24,160 nt of DNA, from contig CAJTVK010000065.1 in the NCBI GenBank assembly GCA_910579645.1, positions 1 to 24,160 on the forward strand, in the 5' to 3' direction. The position numbers and the translations under genes are program-made. Under the pieces are notes generated by a model. It saw only the letters and a program-made list of their open reading frames with translations. It had not been told where the DNA came from and made no database searches. Origin of the DNA: an uncultured Lachnospiraceae bacterium (GTDB lineage: Bacteria > Bacillota > Clostridia > Lachnospirales > Lachnospiraceae). Below are positions 14,937 through 22,878 of this stretch, one piece after another. Every line of letters begins with the position of its first letter. Positions within the stretch are counted from its first letter, which is position 1.

Positions 14937-15932
14937 ATGAAACACTTAACAGCACACCCCTGTTTCCTTCTCTTCCTCCTGCCCGCCCTGCTTCTTGCTG
15001 CCTGTGCTAGGAACACGGAACCGGTAAGCCGGCAAGGGTTCTATTTTGATACGGTCATCCGCATCACCCTGTATGATACCGATGAGCCGGAACTGTTGGA
15101 TCATTGCTTTGCCCTGGCGGAAAAATATGAAAACCTGCTGAGCAAAACAAAAGAAGGCAGCGATGTATGGAAACTGAACCATGCGGACGGAGCACCCGTG
15201 GAATTACAGGAAGATACCTTGCGGCTTCTCCGCACAGCCCTGTCTTATGCGGAACTTACCGGCGGCAGGATAGATCCCACTGTCGGCAGCGTCAGCAGGC
15301 TCTGGAATTTTACCGATCCGGAAGCCGCCGTGCTCCCGGAACCCTCCTTGCTGACTGAGGCCCTTACCCATGTGGATTACCGCCGCATCACCATAGACGG
15401 CAGCCGGGCAGCACTGAACGACCCTGACGCGGAACTGGATCTGGGCTTTATCGCCAAAGGCTACATTGCGGACCGAATCAAGGATTATCTTGTTTCCCAA
15501 GGGGTTACCAGTGCGTTAATCAACCTGGGAGGCAATGTCCTTGCCGTTGGCGGCAAACCGGACGGCTCTCCCTTTAAGGTCGGCATCCAGAAACCTTTTT
15601 CTGCCGACGGCTCCACTGCCTGTGTCCTTTCCGTCACGGATCTGTCCGTAGTCTCCTCCGGAAATTATGAACGCTATTTTATGAAAGACGGAAAAATATA
15701 TCATCACATTCTGGATACCAAAACAGGTTATCCCGTCCGGAATAACCTGTCTGAAGTCACGGTATTATGCCGTTCTTCCACCGACGGGGATGCCCTTTCC
15801 ACCGCCTGCTTCATCCTTGGGGCGGAAAAAGGCATGGCACTGATTGAATCCCTGCCGGATACGGAAGCTCTCTTCCTCACCGCGGAAGGGGAAATCCTCC
15901 GTTCCGACGGGCTGAAAACAATTTATGACTGA
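14937..15932 (+). CDS. apbE: ApbE FAD:protein FMN transferase (lipoprotein)
   Basis: 331 residues. A lipoprotein signal peptide ends LLLAAC with the lipidated cysteine at C23, so the enzyme sits on the outer membrane face. It transfers FMN from FAD to a threonine in S/T-G-A-T motifs of target proteins. Family motifs are DLGFIAKGYIAD (168-179), LINLGGNVLAVGG (194-206), VSSGNYERYF (239-248), HHILDTKTGYPV (256-267) and TDGDALSTACF (282-292), containing the Mg/FAD site. The ATG follows AGGAG by 10 nt. It converges on rnfB 94 bp away, and RnfD and RnfG of that operon both carry the target motif, which makes them its likely substrates. Confidence 0.95.
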   Translation: MKHLTAHPCFLLFLLPALLLAACARNTEPVSRQGFYFDTVIRITLYDTDEPELLDHCFALAEKYENLLSKTKEGSDVWKLNHADGAPVELQEDTLRLLRTALSYAELTGGRIDPTVGSVSRLWNFTDPEAAVLPEPSLLTEALTHVDYRRITIDGSRAALNDPDAELDLGFIAKGYIADRIKDYLVSQGVTSALINLGGNVLAVGGKPDGSPFKVGIQKPFSADGSTACVLSVTDLSVVSSGNYERYFMKDGKIYHHILDTKTGYPVRNNLSEVTVLCRSSTDGDALSTACFILGAEKGMALIESLPDTEALFLTAEGEILRSDGLKTIYD

Positions 15933-15961
15933 CACCTCGTTAAACGGTATCACATAAACAG

Positions 15962-15996
15962 TCGGCAGCCCCGCCGAAAAGCGGCGGGGCTGCCGA
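15962..15996. terminator. Strong bidirectional hairpin between apbE and rnfB
   Basis: A 15-bp perfect GC-rich stem (TCGGCAGCCCCGCCG and its complement) around AAAAG. It is placed to end both the apbE transcript (plus) and the rnf operon (minus). Neither side has a good T-run, so it may act with other factors or protect 3' ends. Confidence 0.75.
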
Positions 15997-16025
15997 ACTG
16001 ACGGAAAGCAGTTTTCAAACACGCT

Positions 16026-16823
16026 TTAATGCTTTACAATCGCCTTCTTCGGACACTTCTCCAGACAAGTCCCGCATCCGGTACATTTCTCATAATCAAT
16101 GGAAGCCAAAAACTCTGCCACTCCCACCGCCTCGGAAGGACAGTTTTTCTTGCAAAGCTGACAGCCGATACATCCGGCCGTACAATCTTTCATGACCACA
16201 GGCCCCTTATCCTTGGAGCTGCAGGCTACCGCATATTTGGCATCATAAGGAATCAGCTCGATTAAGTGCTTCGGGCAGACCTCCACGCATTTGCCGCAGG
16301 CTTTGCACGCCTCCTTATCCACTACCGCAACGCCGTTCACTACATGGATGGCGTCGAAGGGACAGACCTGCACACAGCTTCCGAAACCCAGACAGCCGTA
16401 ATTGCAGGATTTCGGCCCTCCGTTCGGCACAAAAGCCAGCATCCGGCAGTCTTCTATCCCGTGGTATTCATAATCTGCGGTGGTCCTGTCGCAGTCTCCC
16501 TGACATTTCACAAAAGCCACTTTCCGTACCGTCTCCCCGGCTTCCACGCCCATAATGCCTGCGATTACCTTCCCTACCGGCTCACCGCCCACCGGGCAGG
16601 CATTCACTGCCGCCTCCCCTTTGGCAATCGCAGCCGCCAGTCCGGAACATCCCGGATATCCGCAGCCGCCGCAGTTATTGCCGGGAAGCGCATTCAAAAC
16701 CGCTTCCTCTTTTTCATCCACTTCCACCTTAAACTTAATGGCCGCCAGACCTAAAAACAATCCTATGAACAGCCCAACGCCCCCCACTATGGCGGTGGCT
16801 GTCACTACTCCTGTCACGCTCAT
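16026..16823 (-). CDS. rnfB: Rnf complex subunit RnfB, iron-sulfur protein
   Basis: 265 residues, last gene of rnfCDGEAB. RnfB takes electrons from reduced ferredoxin into the membrane complex. One N-terminal helix (about 5-30) anchors it. The four-Fe-S domain has C51, C54, C59 (NNCGGCGYPGC) and C76. Ferredoxin-type clusters follow: C140/C144/C150/C154, C173/C176/C179/C183, C218/C221/C224/C228 and C247/C250/C253/C257. I start at the ATG at 16823, 8 nt after AGGAGG; a GTG at 16832 overlaps the ribosome site. It begins 12 nt after the rnfA stop. The cysteine count agrees with multi-cluster RnfB of Clostridia. Confidence 0.96.
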   Translation of the reverse strand: MSVTGVVTATAIVGGVGLFIGLFLGLAAIKFKVEVDEKEEAVLNALPGNNCGGCGYPGCSGLAAAIAKGEAAVNACPVGGEPVGKVIAGIMGVEAGETVRKVAFVKCQGDCDRTTADYEYHGIEDCRMLAFVPNGGPKSCNYGCLGFGSCVQVCPFDAIHVVNGVAVVDKEACKACGKCVEVCPKHLIELIPYDAKYAVACSSKDKGPVVMKDCTAGCIGCQLCKKNCPSEAVGVAEFLASIDYEKCTGCGTCLEKCPKKAIVKH

Positions 16824-16835
16824 TCCATCCACCTC

Positions 16836-17414
16836 CTACAAAAGTCCCGAGAATCCGCAGAATGCGATTGCCATCAGTCCCGCCGTGACAAGCACGATAG
16901 GCATGCCCTTAAAGGACTCCGGGATATCGTTATATTCCATTTTTTCGCGGATGCCGGCCAGAATAATGATGGAAACCGTAAAGCCTGCCGCAGTTGCAAA
17001 TCCGTTGACAATACCTGTCAGGATACCGTATTTCTTCTGCACGTTAGTAAGCGCAATCCCCAGTACCGCACAGTTTGTTGTAATCAAGGGCAGATATACG
17101 CCCAGTGCCTGATAGAGCGAAGGCATGAACTTCTTCAGGAACATCTCCACAAACTGCACCAAGGCCGCAATGACCAATATAAATACAATGGTCTGCAGAT
17201 AGGTGATGCCCAGTTTCTCCAAAACAAACTTATAAATCACTCCTGCCACCGCCGATGCCAAAGTTATGACAAAAATTACCGCCACGCCCATGCCCGCCGC
17301 CGTATTCGTCTTCTTAGACACTCCCAGGAAAGGGCACAGCCCCAGAAACTGGCTCAGCACTACATTATTCACCAAGGAGGAACTGATTAATATAATAAGC
17401 AAATCTTTTACCAT
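16836..17414 (-). CDS. rnfA: Rnf complex membrane subunit RnfA
   Basis: 192 residues, matching the usual length (about 193), with six hydrophobic helices. RnfA and RnfE form a pseudo-symmetric pair holding an intramembrane [2Fe-2S] cluster; the expected cysteines here are C27 (FLGLCPFLG) and C115 (TTNCAVLG). The ATG at 17414 is 1 nt after the rnfE stop, with AAGGGG upstream, so the two are translationally coupled. Confidence 0.95.
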   Translation of the reverse strand: MVKDLLIILISSSLVNNVVLSQFLGLCPFLGVSKKTNTAAGMGVAVIFVITLASAVAGVIYKFVLEKLGITYLQTIVFILVIAALVQFVEMFLKKFMPSLYQALGVYLPLITTNCAVLGIALTNVQKKYGILTGIVNGFATAAGFTVSIIILAGIREKMEYNDIPESFKGMPIVLVTAGLMAIAFCGFSGLL

Positions 17415-17415
17415 T

Positions 17416-18213
17416 TTACTCACGCCCCTTTCCGTCCGCATTCTTCACGGCCTGCCCTCCGGCATTTCCCGTTTTTCCGTTTCCCTTTCCGGAACTGCCA
17501 TAAAACCTGTGGCTGCAGCCTTCTTCCCCGCAGTTCATACAATCCTCATTGCAGCCGGACTGTATCTTTGACATATCCTTGCCCTTCTTCTCCCCATTGA
17601 TCCGGATCTTATTCTGGATTGCCGTCAGTGCAGCCAGTACGAAAAACGCCCCCGGCGCCATAATGAAAATCGCACAGGGCACATAAGCCTCCGGCATAAT
17701 GCGGAACCCGAAAATTTCCCCTGCCCCAATCAGTTCGCGCACCGCGCCGATACAGGTCAGCGCAAAGGAAAAACCAAGTCCCATGCCGATTCCGTCAAAC
17801 AGGGAAGGAATCACCGGATTTTTGGAAGCATAAGACTCCGCCCTCCCCAGAATAATGCAGTTTACCACAATCAGGGGAATATATAATCCCAAAGCGTCAT
17901 AAAGCGCAGGAATAAAACCCTCCAGCAGCAGTTCCACCATGGTCACAAAAGACGCGATGACTACGATAAATGCCGGAATCCTCACCTTATCGGGAATGAT
18001 GTTCCGCAGCAGCGAGATAATCATATTGCTCAGAGCCAATACCACCATGGTCGTCAGCCCCATGCCCAATCCGTTCATTGCCGAAGTGGTGACGGCCAGC
18101 GTCGGACACATGCCAAGCATAAGCACAAAAGTAGGATTTTCCTTTACCAGCCCGTTATACAGCCGTTCCATGGAACTTCCGCCCGTATAACCGCTTTTGC
18201 CGTTCTTACTCAT
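17416..18213 (-). CDS. rnfE: Rnf complex membrane subunit RnfE with Cys-rich tail
   Basis: About 265 residues. The membrane core (25-205) carries the two cluster cysteines C36 (GMCPTLAVTTSA) and C119 (VNCIILGRAE). After the last helix there is a hydrophilic extension of about 60 residues with C221, C225, C228, C233 and H235 (SGCNEDCMNCGEEGCSHRF), then a Gly/Lys/Asn-rich end. Usual RnfE/RsxE proteins are roughly 200-235 residues, so the tail is an addition, possibly a metal or Fe-S site on the cytoplasmic side. Start: ATG at 18213 (ATGAGTAA, overlapping the rnfG stop by 8 nt) or ATG at 18219; GGAGGAGGG serves both. Confidence 0.93.
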   Translation of the reverse strand: MSKNGKSGYTGGSSMERLYNGLVKENPTFVLMLGMCPTLAVTTSAMNGLGMGLTTMVVLALSNMIISLLRNIIPDKVRIPAFIVVIASFVTMVELLLEGFIPALYDALGLYIPLIVVNCIILGRAESYASKNPVIPSLFDGIGMGLGFSFALTCIGAVRELIGAGEIFGFRIMPEAYVPCAIFIMAPGAFFVLAALTAIQNKIRINGEKKGKDMSKIQSGCNEDCMNCGEEGCSHRFYGSSGKGNGKTGNAGGQAVKNADGKGRE

Positions 18214-18868
18214 TGCCATTCCCTCCTCCCAATACCGTGCGGAAATAATAAAGCCCGGCATTTACGCCGTTGGTCAGCGCATTGGTCGTGATGGTTGCGC
18301 CGCTGATGGCGTCAATCTGGTTTTCCGCCGCTGCATTGCCCTTCACATATTCAAAACTCTCCACGCTTTTTCCTGCGAACTGCGGCTTCAGCACATCCTC
18401 GGCACGCATGCCCAGCCCGGCCGTCTCCGATATGGCCAACAGAGATATCCCGTTCAGCGTCCCGTCGTTTCGGATTCCCATCATAAACTGAATGTCTCCG
18501 CCGTAGCCTTCATGGTCAATAACCGTAATCACATATCCCAGTGCCTTGCCGTCTTCATCTTCGGCAATCAGCGTTTCCCCGATATCCACGCCTCCGAAGC
18601 CCTGCTCTGCCCAAGAAGCGTCTGCCGGCGTATTGTATTCCGTCTTCTGCCCGTTCTCTTCCCCGGCCTGCGTCTGCCGTTCCGTTTCCTTAAACCCGGC
18701 CGCATCCGCAAACACTTCCCTGCATGCCTCCTGCTTCGCCTTTTCCTTCTGTACTGCAATCGGCTCTTTCGTCACCTGATACACCACGCCGAGAATCAGC
18801 CCGGCAATTAAGGTAATGGCAAACAGAATCAAGGAATCCTTCACCATATTTCTCACATCATTATTCAT
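18206..18868 (-). CDS. rnfG: Rnf complex flavoprotein RnfG
   Basis: 220 residues: one N-terminal helix (11-31) then an extracytoplasmic FMN-binding domain. The flavinylation motif is ISGATITTNALTNGV, with T192 of S-G-A-T the likely covalent FMN site; the upstream motif SETAGLGMRA (147-156) is also family-typical. It carries electrons between RnfD and the membrane core. A linker at 55-95 (rich in Glu, Gln, Gly) is longer than minimal. ATG overlaps the rnfD stop (ATGA), with AGGAGG 9 nt upstream. Confidence 0.96.
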   Translation of the reverse strand: MNNDVRNMVKDSLILFAITLIAGLILGVVYQVTKEPIAVQKEKAKQEACREVFADAAGFKETERQTQAGEENGQKTEYNTPADASWAEQGFGGVDIGETLIAEDEDGKALGYVITVIDHEGYGGDIQFMMGIRNDGTLNGISLLAISETAGLGMRAEDVLKPQFAGKSVESFEYVKGNAAAENQIDAISGATITTNALTNGVNAGLYYFRTVLGGGNGNE

Positions 18869-19800
18869 GCCCGTTTCCCTCCTTTTGTGCCGAATGCTTT
18901 CGGAAGGGTCGCTTTCTCAATCAGAGGAACCAATAAATTGCCTATGATGATTGCATAGGAGACACCCTCTGCGGAAGGCCCGAAAATACGGAAAATCCCC
19001 GTCAGTATGCCAAGCAGTATGCCGAACACATACTGTCCTGCCTTTGTAATCGGCCTTGTCACATAGTCCGTCGCCATGAAAAACGCACCCAGCATCAGAC
19101 CGCCGCCTGCCAAGTGGGCACTGATAAACGCGGTATCCACGCCATGCCCGCCGAACAGGCAGATAAAAACGACAAAGCTGACAATATAACTGCCCGGGAT
19201 ACGCAAATCAATCACGCCCAGTAAGACTAAGAAGCAGGCGCCCAGCACAATCGCTATCATGGATGTCTCCCCGATAGTCCCGGATGTCCTTCCTATCACC
19301 ATGTTCAGAATATCCACGCTTTCCCCGCTTTTCAAAGCCGCCAGGGGAGTCGCCCCCGTATATGTATCACACTCAAAATTGGTCATGATGGAAGTAAAGG
19401 AAATCAGCAGAAAACATCTTGCCGCCAACGCCGGGTTCATAAAATTCTGCCCCAGCCCGCCGAACAGCATCTTCACTGCCAGAATGGCAAACATGCCGCC
19501 GATTACGCCAATCCACCAAGGTGCGCTGGAAGGAAGGTTCAGAGCCAGCAAAAGCCCGGTCACTACGGCAGAGTAATCCCCTATCGTCACTTTCTTTCCC
19601 ATCAGTTTCTCATATGCATATTCCGTAAATACAGTAGTAGCCACTGTCACAACTATTAAGATCAGCGCATCCACCCCAAAATTATAAATCCCGAAGCCCG
19701 CCGCCGGCAGCAGCGCCACTATCACCGCCAGCATAATGCTGCTCGTAGTCACTTTCGACCTCACATGGGGATTGGAGGACACCTTCATCAAATCACTCAC
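18865..19800 (-). CDS. rnfD: Rnf complex membrane flavoprotein RnfD
   Basis: 311 residues, about nine or ten membrane helices. Motif DTYTGATPLAAL (145-156) contains the covalent FMN threonine T151, expected to be attached by ApbE. Other family segments are NFMNPALAARCF (119-130) and FMATDYVTRP. RnfD passes electrons across the membrane and is thought to take part in ion movement. The start is GTG at 19800, with GGGAGG 8 nt upstream, 13 nt after rnfC. Confidence 0.95.
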   Translation of the reverse strand: MSDLMKVSSNPHVRSKVTTSSIMLAVIVALLPAAGFGIYNFGVDALILIVVTVATTVFTEYAYEKLMGKKVTIGDYSAVVTGLLLALNLPSSAPWWIGVIGGMFAILAVKMLFGGLGQNFMNPALAARCFLLISFTSIMTNFECDTYTGATPLAALKSGESVDILNMVIGRTSGTIGETSMIAIVLGACFLVLLGVIDLRIPGSYIVSFVVFICLFGGHGVDTAFISAHLAGGGLMLGAFFMATDYVTRPITKAGQYVFGILLGILTGIFRIFGPSAEGVSYAIIIGNLLVPLIEKATLPKAFGTKGGKRA

Positions 19801-19813
19801 CGTCCGTACCTCC

Positions 19814-21133
19814 CTATTTCTTTTTCCGTTTGGCCAACTGCATTTTTCGCATTGATTTAATCGTCTGCGTCAAAGGCCTTTTGGCCGGGCATACATAACT
19901 GCAGCACCCACACTCACAGCATTCCATTCCGTTTTCCGCCAGAAATGCCTCTTCGTTGTAATGCTCCGCATAATCCGCCAGTCTTCGCGGGACTATCCTG
20001 CCCGGACAGGCCTCCACGCATTTACCGCAGTTAATGCATGCGCTTGGCTCCATCCTGGACACATCGTCCTGAGTCAGGCATAAAAGCGCGGAAGCCGTCT
20101 TTGTGGTAGGCACGTCAAGATCAAAAATGCCAAAGCCCATCATCGGCCCTCCGGATATGATTTTCACCGGTTTTTCCTTGAAGCCCCCCGCCTCCTCCAC
20201 CAATTCATGATAATTCGTCCCAATCCGCACAATAAAATTACGAGGGTCTGCAATGGCGTCTCCCGTCACGGTGACAATCCGGTTCATCAGCGGTTTGCCA
20301 AGCATAACTGCATGATAAACCGCCACCACCGTGTCCACGTTGTCCACAACGCATCCCGCGTCTGCCGGAAGCATGCTGGAATTGATGCTCCTTCCCGTTG
20401 AAGCAAAAATAATCTGCCGTTCCGCGCCTTGAGGATATTTGGTCTTAAGAGCCTTCACGCTGATACGCCCCTCATCCTTCGTCAGCTTCTTCAGCAATTC
20501 GATGCAGTCCGGCTTGTTATCCTCCACTGCCAGTATCCCCCTGGCATTGTCAAAAAGATGCAGCATAATTTTCAGTCCCTGCACCAGTTTTTCCGGCTCT
20601 TCCAGCATCCTCCGGTAGTCGGAAGTCAGATATGGCTCACATTCCGCACAGTTGACTATCACATATTCTATTTTCTCCGGCTCCTTCGGGGAAAGCTTGA
20701 TAAAAGTGGGGAACCCTGCGCCGCCCATGCCGACGACCCCGGCCTCCTTCACTCTTCCGATAATCTGCTCCTTTGTCAGCTTTTCATAAGAATCCACAGG
20801 AGAATAAGCTACTTCACTGTACCGTCCGTCATTTTCCACCACAATGCTCATCACGTTATCGCCGGTCACCACCCTGCGCGGCTCAATAGCCTTCACCGTT
20901 CCCGATACCGTTGCATAAATCGGCGCCGACACAAACCCCGTAGCCTCCGCAATCTTCTGCCCCGTCAGCACATGGTCCCCTTTCGCCACAATCGGCGTTG
21001 CAGGCGCACCGATATGCTGGGACAGAGGGTATACCAAATCCCCTTTGGGCAGCACTTCTTTTATCGGCTTATCCTTCGACATATCTTTTCCGTCGAACGG
21101 ATGAATACCGCCCACAAATGTTAATTTTGCCAT
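19814..21133 (-). CDS. rnfC: Rnf complex NADH-binding subunit RnfC
   Basis: 439 residues, first gene of the operon. RnfC is the peripheral subunit that exchanges electrons with NAD. It has an N-terminal barrel-sandwich region (37-100), the FMN/NADH motif GVVGMGGAGFPT (132-143), NCAECEPYL (161-169), and two [4Fe-4S] motifs: C366/C369/C372/C376 and C405/C408/C411/C415. Its basic C terminus KRKKK is short; the repeat tail of Proteobacterial RnfC is absent. I start at the ATG at 21133 with AAGGG 6 nt upstream; the frame is open for 46 more codons, but those residues do not look like RnfC. The leader 21134-21300 contains an AT-rich dyad (TATTTTT-CTACA-AAAAATA near 21276-21295), but I cannot place the promoter with confidence. 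Confidence 0.96.
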   Translation of the reverse strand: MAKLTFVGGIHPFDGKDMSKDKPIKEVLPKGDLVYPLSQHIGAPATPIVAKGDHVLTGQKIAEATGFVSAPIYATVSGTVKAIEPRRVVTGDNVMSIVVENDGRYSEVAYSPVDSYEKLTKEQIIGRVKEAGVVGMGGAGFPTFIKLSPKEPEKIEYVIVNCAECEPYLTSDYRRMLEEPEKLVQGLKIMLHLFDNARGILAVEDNKPDCIELLKKLTKDEGRISVKALKTKYPQGAERQIIFASTGRSINSSMLPADAGCVVDNVDTVVAVYHAVMLGKPLMNRIVTVTGDAIADPRNFIVRIGTNYHELVEEAGGFKEKPVKIISGGPMMGFGIFDLDVPTTKTASALLCLTQDDVSRMEPSACINCGKCVEACPGRIVPRRLADYAEHYNEEAFLAENGMECCECGCCSYVCPAKRPLTQTIKSMRKMQLAKRKKK

Positions 21134-21299
21134 TTTCCACCCTTCTTTCTTATATTTCCGCGCAGCACAGCCCCTTCCCGGGTTCTTATGCCGGACGGAT
21201 ATTTTTTCACTCCGGTTCCTGTCCCCTCCACGGCAGCCATGCACCGGCGAACAGTAACGCTCTATAAACAATATACTATTTTTCTACAAAAAATACTAC

Positions 21300-21328
21300 T
21301 GGAAAATGAAAAAACATGTTATTATATA
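21300..21328 (+). promoter_or_regulatory. Possible promoter of the YprB-like gene
   Basis: TGGAAA, 17-bp spacer, TATATA, both hexamers 4/6 to consensus, in an AT-rich stretch. It would start transcription near 21335, right before the folded leader. Weak evidence. Confidence 0.35.
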
Positions 21329-21341
21329 CAAAGAAGTTTGA

Positions 21342-21409
21342 GGTTGGGATGAGGACACGCCGGATCTTATGCGATAACCCTAAGAGCCTGTGTCCGCCCC
21401 GCCGCTACC
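21342..21409 (+). ncRNA. Folded leader, possible cis-regulatory RNA
   Basis: Nested complementary segments: GGT (342-344)/ACC (407-409), GGG (346-348)/CCC (397-399), GGACAC (353-358)/GTGTCC (390-395), GG (362-363)/CC (387-388) and TCTTA (365-369)/TAAGA (381-385), all offset by 21000. They define one long interrupted stem ending in an 11-nt loop, TGCGATAACCC. It lies 28 nt before the GTG start of the YprB-like gene. I do not recognise a known riboswitch; it could equally be read on the minus strand. Confidence 0.4.
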
Positions 21410-21437
21410 AATAATTTCAGAAAGGATATGATAATCT

Positions 21438-22541
21438 GTGAGAACCTTACGCCAAACCATTCATTTACCGAATTTAACCTATCCTTTGGAGAAAATTGCA
21501 CCTATCGATAAAATATTATTCCTTGACATAGAGACCACCGGCTTTACTGCCAGAAGTTCCTGCCTTTACCTCATCGGAACCGCTTATTATGAAAACGGCA
21601 GATGGTATGTAAGGCAATGGTTTGCCAATAAGCCGGAAGAAGAAGCGCAGCTATTGTCCGCCTTTTTCGGTTTTGCTTCCAAATATACCCACTTTATCCA
21701 CTTTAACGGGAATAATTTTGACCTGCCCTATATTCTGCAGAAATGCGAACAGTATCAGCTGCCTTATCGTTTTGACGGCTTTGAAGGAATTGACATTTAC
21801 CGCCGTCTCTCTCCCTATAAAGCCTGCCTGCGCCTGCCCAATTGCAAGCTGAAGACTTTGGAACAGTTTGCGGGCATTGAACGGGAAGACAGGTACAACG
21901 GCGGGGAATTGATCAGTGTCTATCATGATTATGTGAAAAACCCTACCGATTTTGCGCTGCAGGCACTCACGCTCCACAATGCCGATGATATGAAAGGCAT
22001 GCTGCAGATTCTTCCTTTGCTGGCTTATTATGATCTTTTTAACGAAGCGCCGCGTCCAAAAAAGGTACAGGCCAATTATTACCATGACATGGACGGAACA
22101 CAGCATCAGGAACTGATTATGAAGCTGACGCTGCCTGCCCCCCTTCCCAACCCGTTTTCCTGTTCGGCCAAAAGCTGTTATTTCATGGGGGAAGGCAGGG
22201 AAGGCAGCCTGCGCGTCCCTCTCTATGAGGAAGAAATGAAGTACTTTTATTCGAATTATAAGAATTACTACTACCTCCCCGATGAGGATACGGCCGTACA
22301 CAAGTCCGTGGCATCGTATGTGGACAGAAAACACCGCATTCAAGCCACTGCCGCCACCTGCTACACACGGAAGCTTTCCAGCTACCTCCCCCAATGGGAT
22401 ATTTTATTTGAGCCGTTCTTCAAACGGAACTATAATGAAAAAGACATGTTTTTTGAACTGACGGAAGAAAGAAAGATGGAGCGGGATTTGTTTTCCCGAT
22501 ATGCCGGACATGTTTTGGGCATGCTGGCCGCTTCCCGATAA
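21438..22541 (+). CDS. YprB-type exonuclease (RNase H-like, DEDD fold)
   Basis: 367 residues. An N-terminal DEDD exonuclease domain (about 25-195) shows motif I D30-I-E32 (FLDIETTG), motif II FIHFNGNNFDLP (86-97, D95) and motif III TLHNADDMKGM (178-188). This is the ribonuclease H-like fold of Bacillus YprB, expected to be a metal-dependent 3'-5' nuclease on DNA or RNA. The C-terminal half (200-367) is rich in Tyr/Phe/Lys and has no motif I know. The start is GTG at 21438, the first possible one after the in-frame TAA at 21432, with AAAGG 12 nt upstream. Divergent from rnfC. In Bacillus yprB is next to the helicase gene yprA; no helicase is nearby here. Confidence 0.85.
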   Translation: MRTLRQTIHLPNLTYPLEKIAPIDKILFLDIETTGFTARSSCLYLIGTAYYENGRWYVRQWFANKPEEEAQLLSAFFGFASKYTHFIHFNGNNFDLPYILQKCEQYQLPYRFDGFEGIDIYRRLSPYKACLRLPNCKLKTLEQFAGIEREDRYNGGELISVYHDYVKNPTDFALQALTLHNADDMKGMLQILPLLAYYDLFNEAPRPKKVQANYYHDMDGTQHQELIMKLTLPAPLPNPFSCSAKSCYFMGEGREGSLRVPLYEEEMKYFYSNYKNYYYLPDEDTAVHKSVASYVDRKHRIQATAATCYTRKLSSYLPQWDILFEPFFKRNYNEKDMFFELTEERKMERDLFSRYAGHVLGMLAASR

Positions 22542-22570
22542 GAGCATAATCCGGCAGGGAACATTTTCCT

Positions 22571-22585
22571 TAACAGCTCAGCCTA
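22571..22585 (+). repeat. Half-copy of dispersed motif
   Basis: TAACAGCTCAGCCTA differs by one base from the minus-strand motif at 13680-13694 and directly abuts arm 1 of the long inverted repeat. Confidence 0.55.
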
Positions 22586-22744
22586 GTACATCATTGCATT
22601 AATCCTTGAGTAATCAGTGCTTGATGTTTACATCAGGGCAAGGCGGAAGAGGGAGGAGATGCGGTGGCATCGTTGACCGATGACAACGCGGCACTGGCAC
22701 AAACAGCATGTGCTGATTACTCAAGGATTAATGCAATGATGTAC
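22586..22744. repeat. Long inverted repeat, 32-bp perfect arms, 95-nt loop
   Basis: Arm 1 (22586-22617, beginning GTACATCATTGCATTAATCC) and arm 2 (22713-22744) are exact reverse complements. The loop has smaller stems (TGATG-TTTA-CATCA, GATGC-GGTG-GCATC, CATCG-TTGAC-CGATG) and TGCT/AGCA extending the main stem across a bulge. No transposase is adjacent. It could be a MITE, a structured RNA, or a remnant of a mobile sequence. The loop plus arm 2 is also open in one frame (VASLTDDNAALAQTACADYS), which may be decayed coding sequence. This is the main content of the 407-bp gap 22542-22948. Confidence 0.9.
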
Positions 22745-22799
22745 CAGTATGACCCGCACCAATTAACCATATGTTTCACTTGTCTAAATTTCCATCTGC

Positions 22800-22874
22800 T
22801 GTGTTGCACATTCTTATGCTGCACATTCTTGTGTTACATACTCCTGTGTTACATACTCCTGTGTTACATACTCC
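22800..22874. repeat. Tandem array, 5 x 15 bp
   Basis: Two diverged units (TGTGTTGCACATTCT, TATGCTGCACATTCT) are followed by three identical units TGTGTTACATACTCC. The array ends 4 bp before the terminator stem. The gradient from diverged to identical suggests recent slippage expansion at the right end. Confidence 0.95.
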
Positions 22875-22878
22875 TGTA

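Noticed and set aside
16026..21133. Na+-translocating NADH:quinone reductase (Nqr) instead of Rnf
   Set aside because: RnfB and RnfC with multiple [4Fe-4S] motifs are present and NqrF is absent, which identifies Rnf.
21342..21409. tRNA, SRP RNA or known riboswitch
   Set aside because: No T-loop or anticodon arm, no GGAAG SRP tetraloop motif, and no match to the riboswitch consensus sequences I can recall.
22586..22744. Retron or group II intron
   Set aside because: No reverse transcriptase nearby and no domain V-like hairpin.
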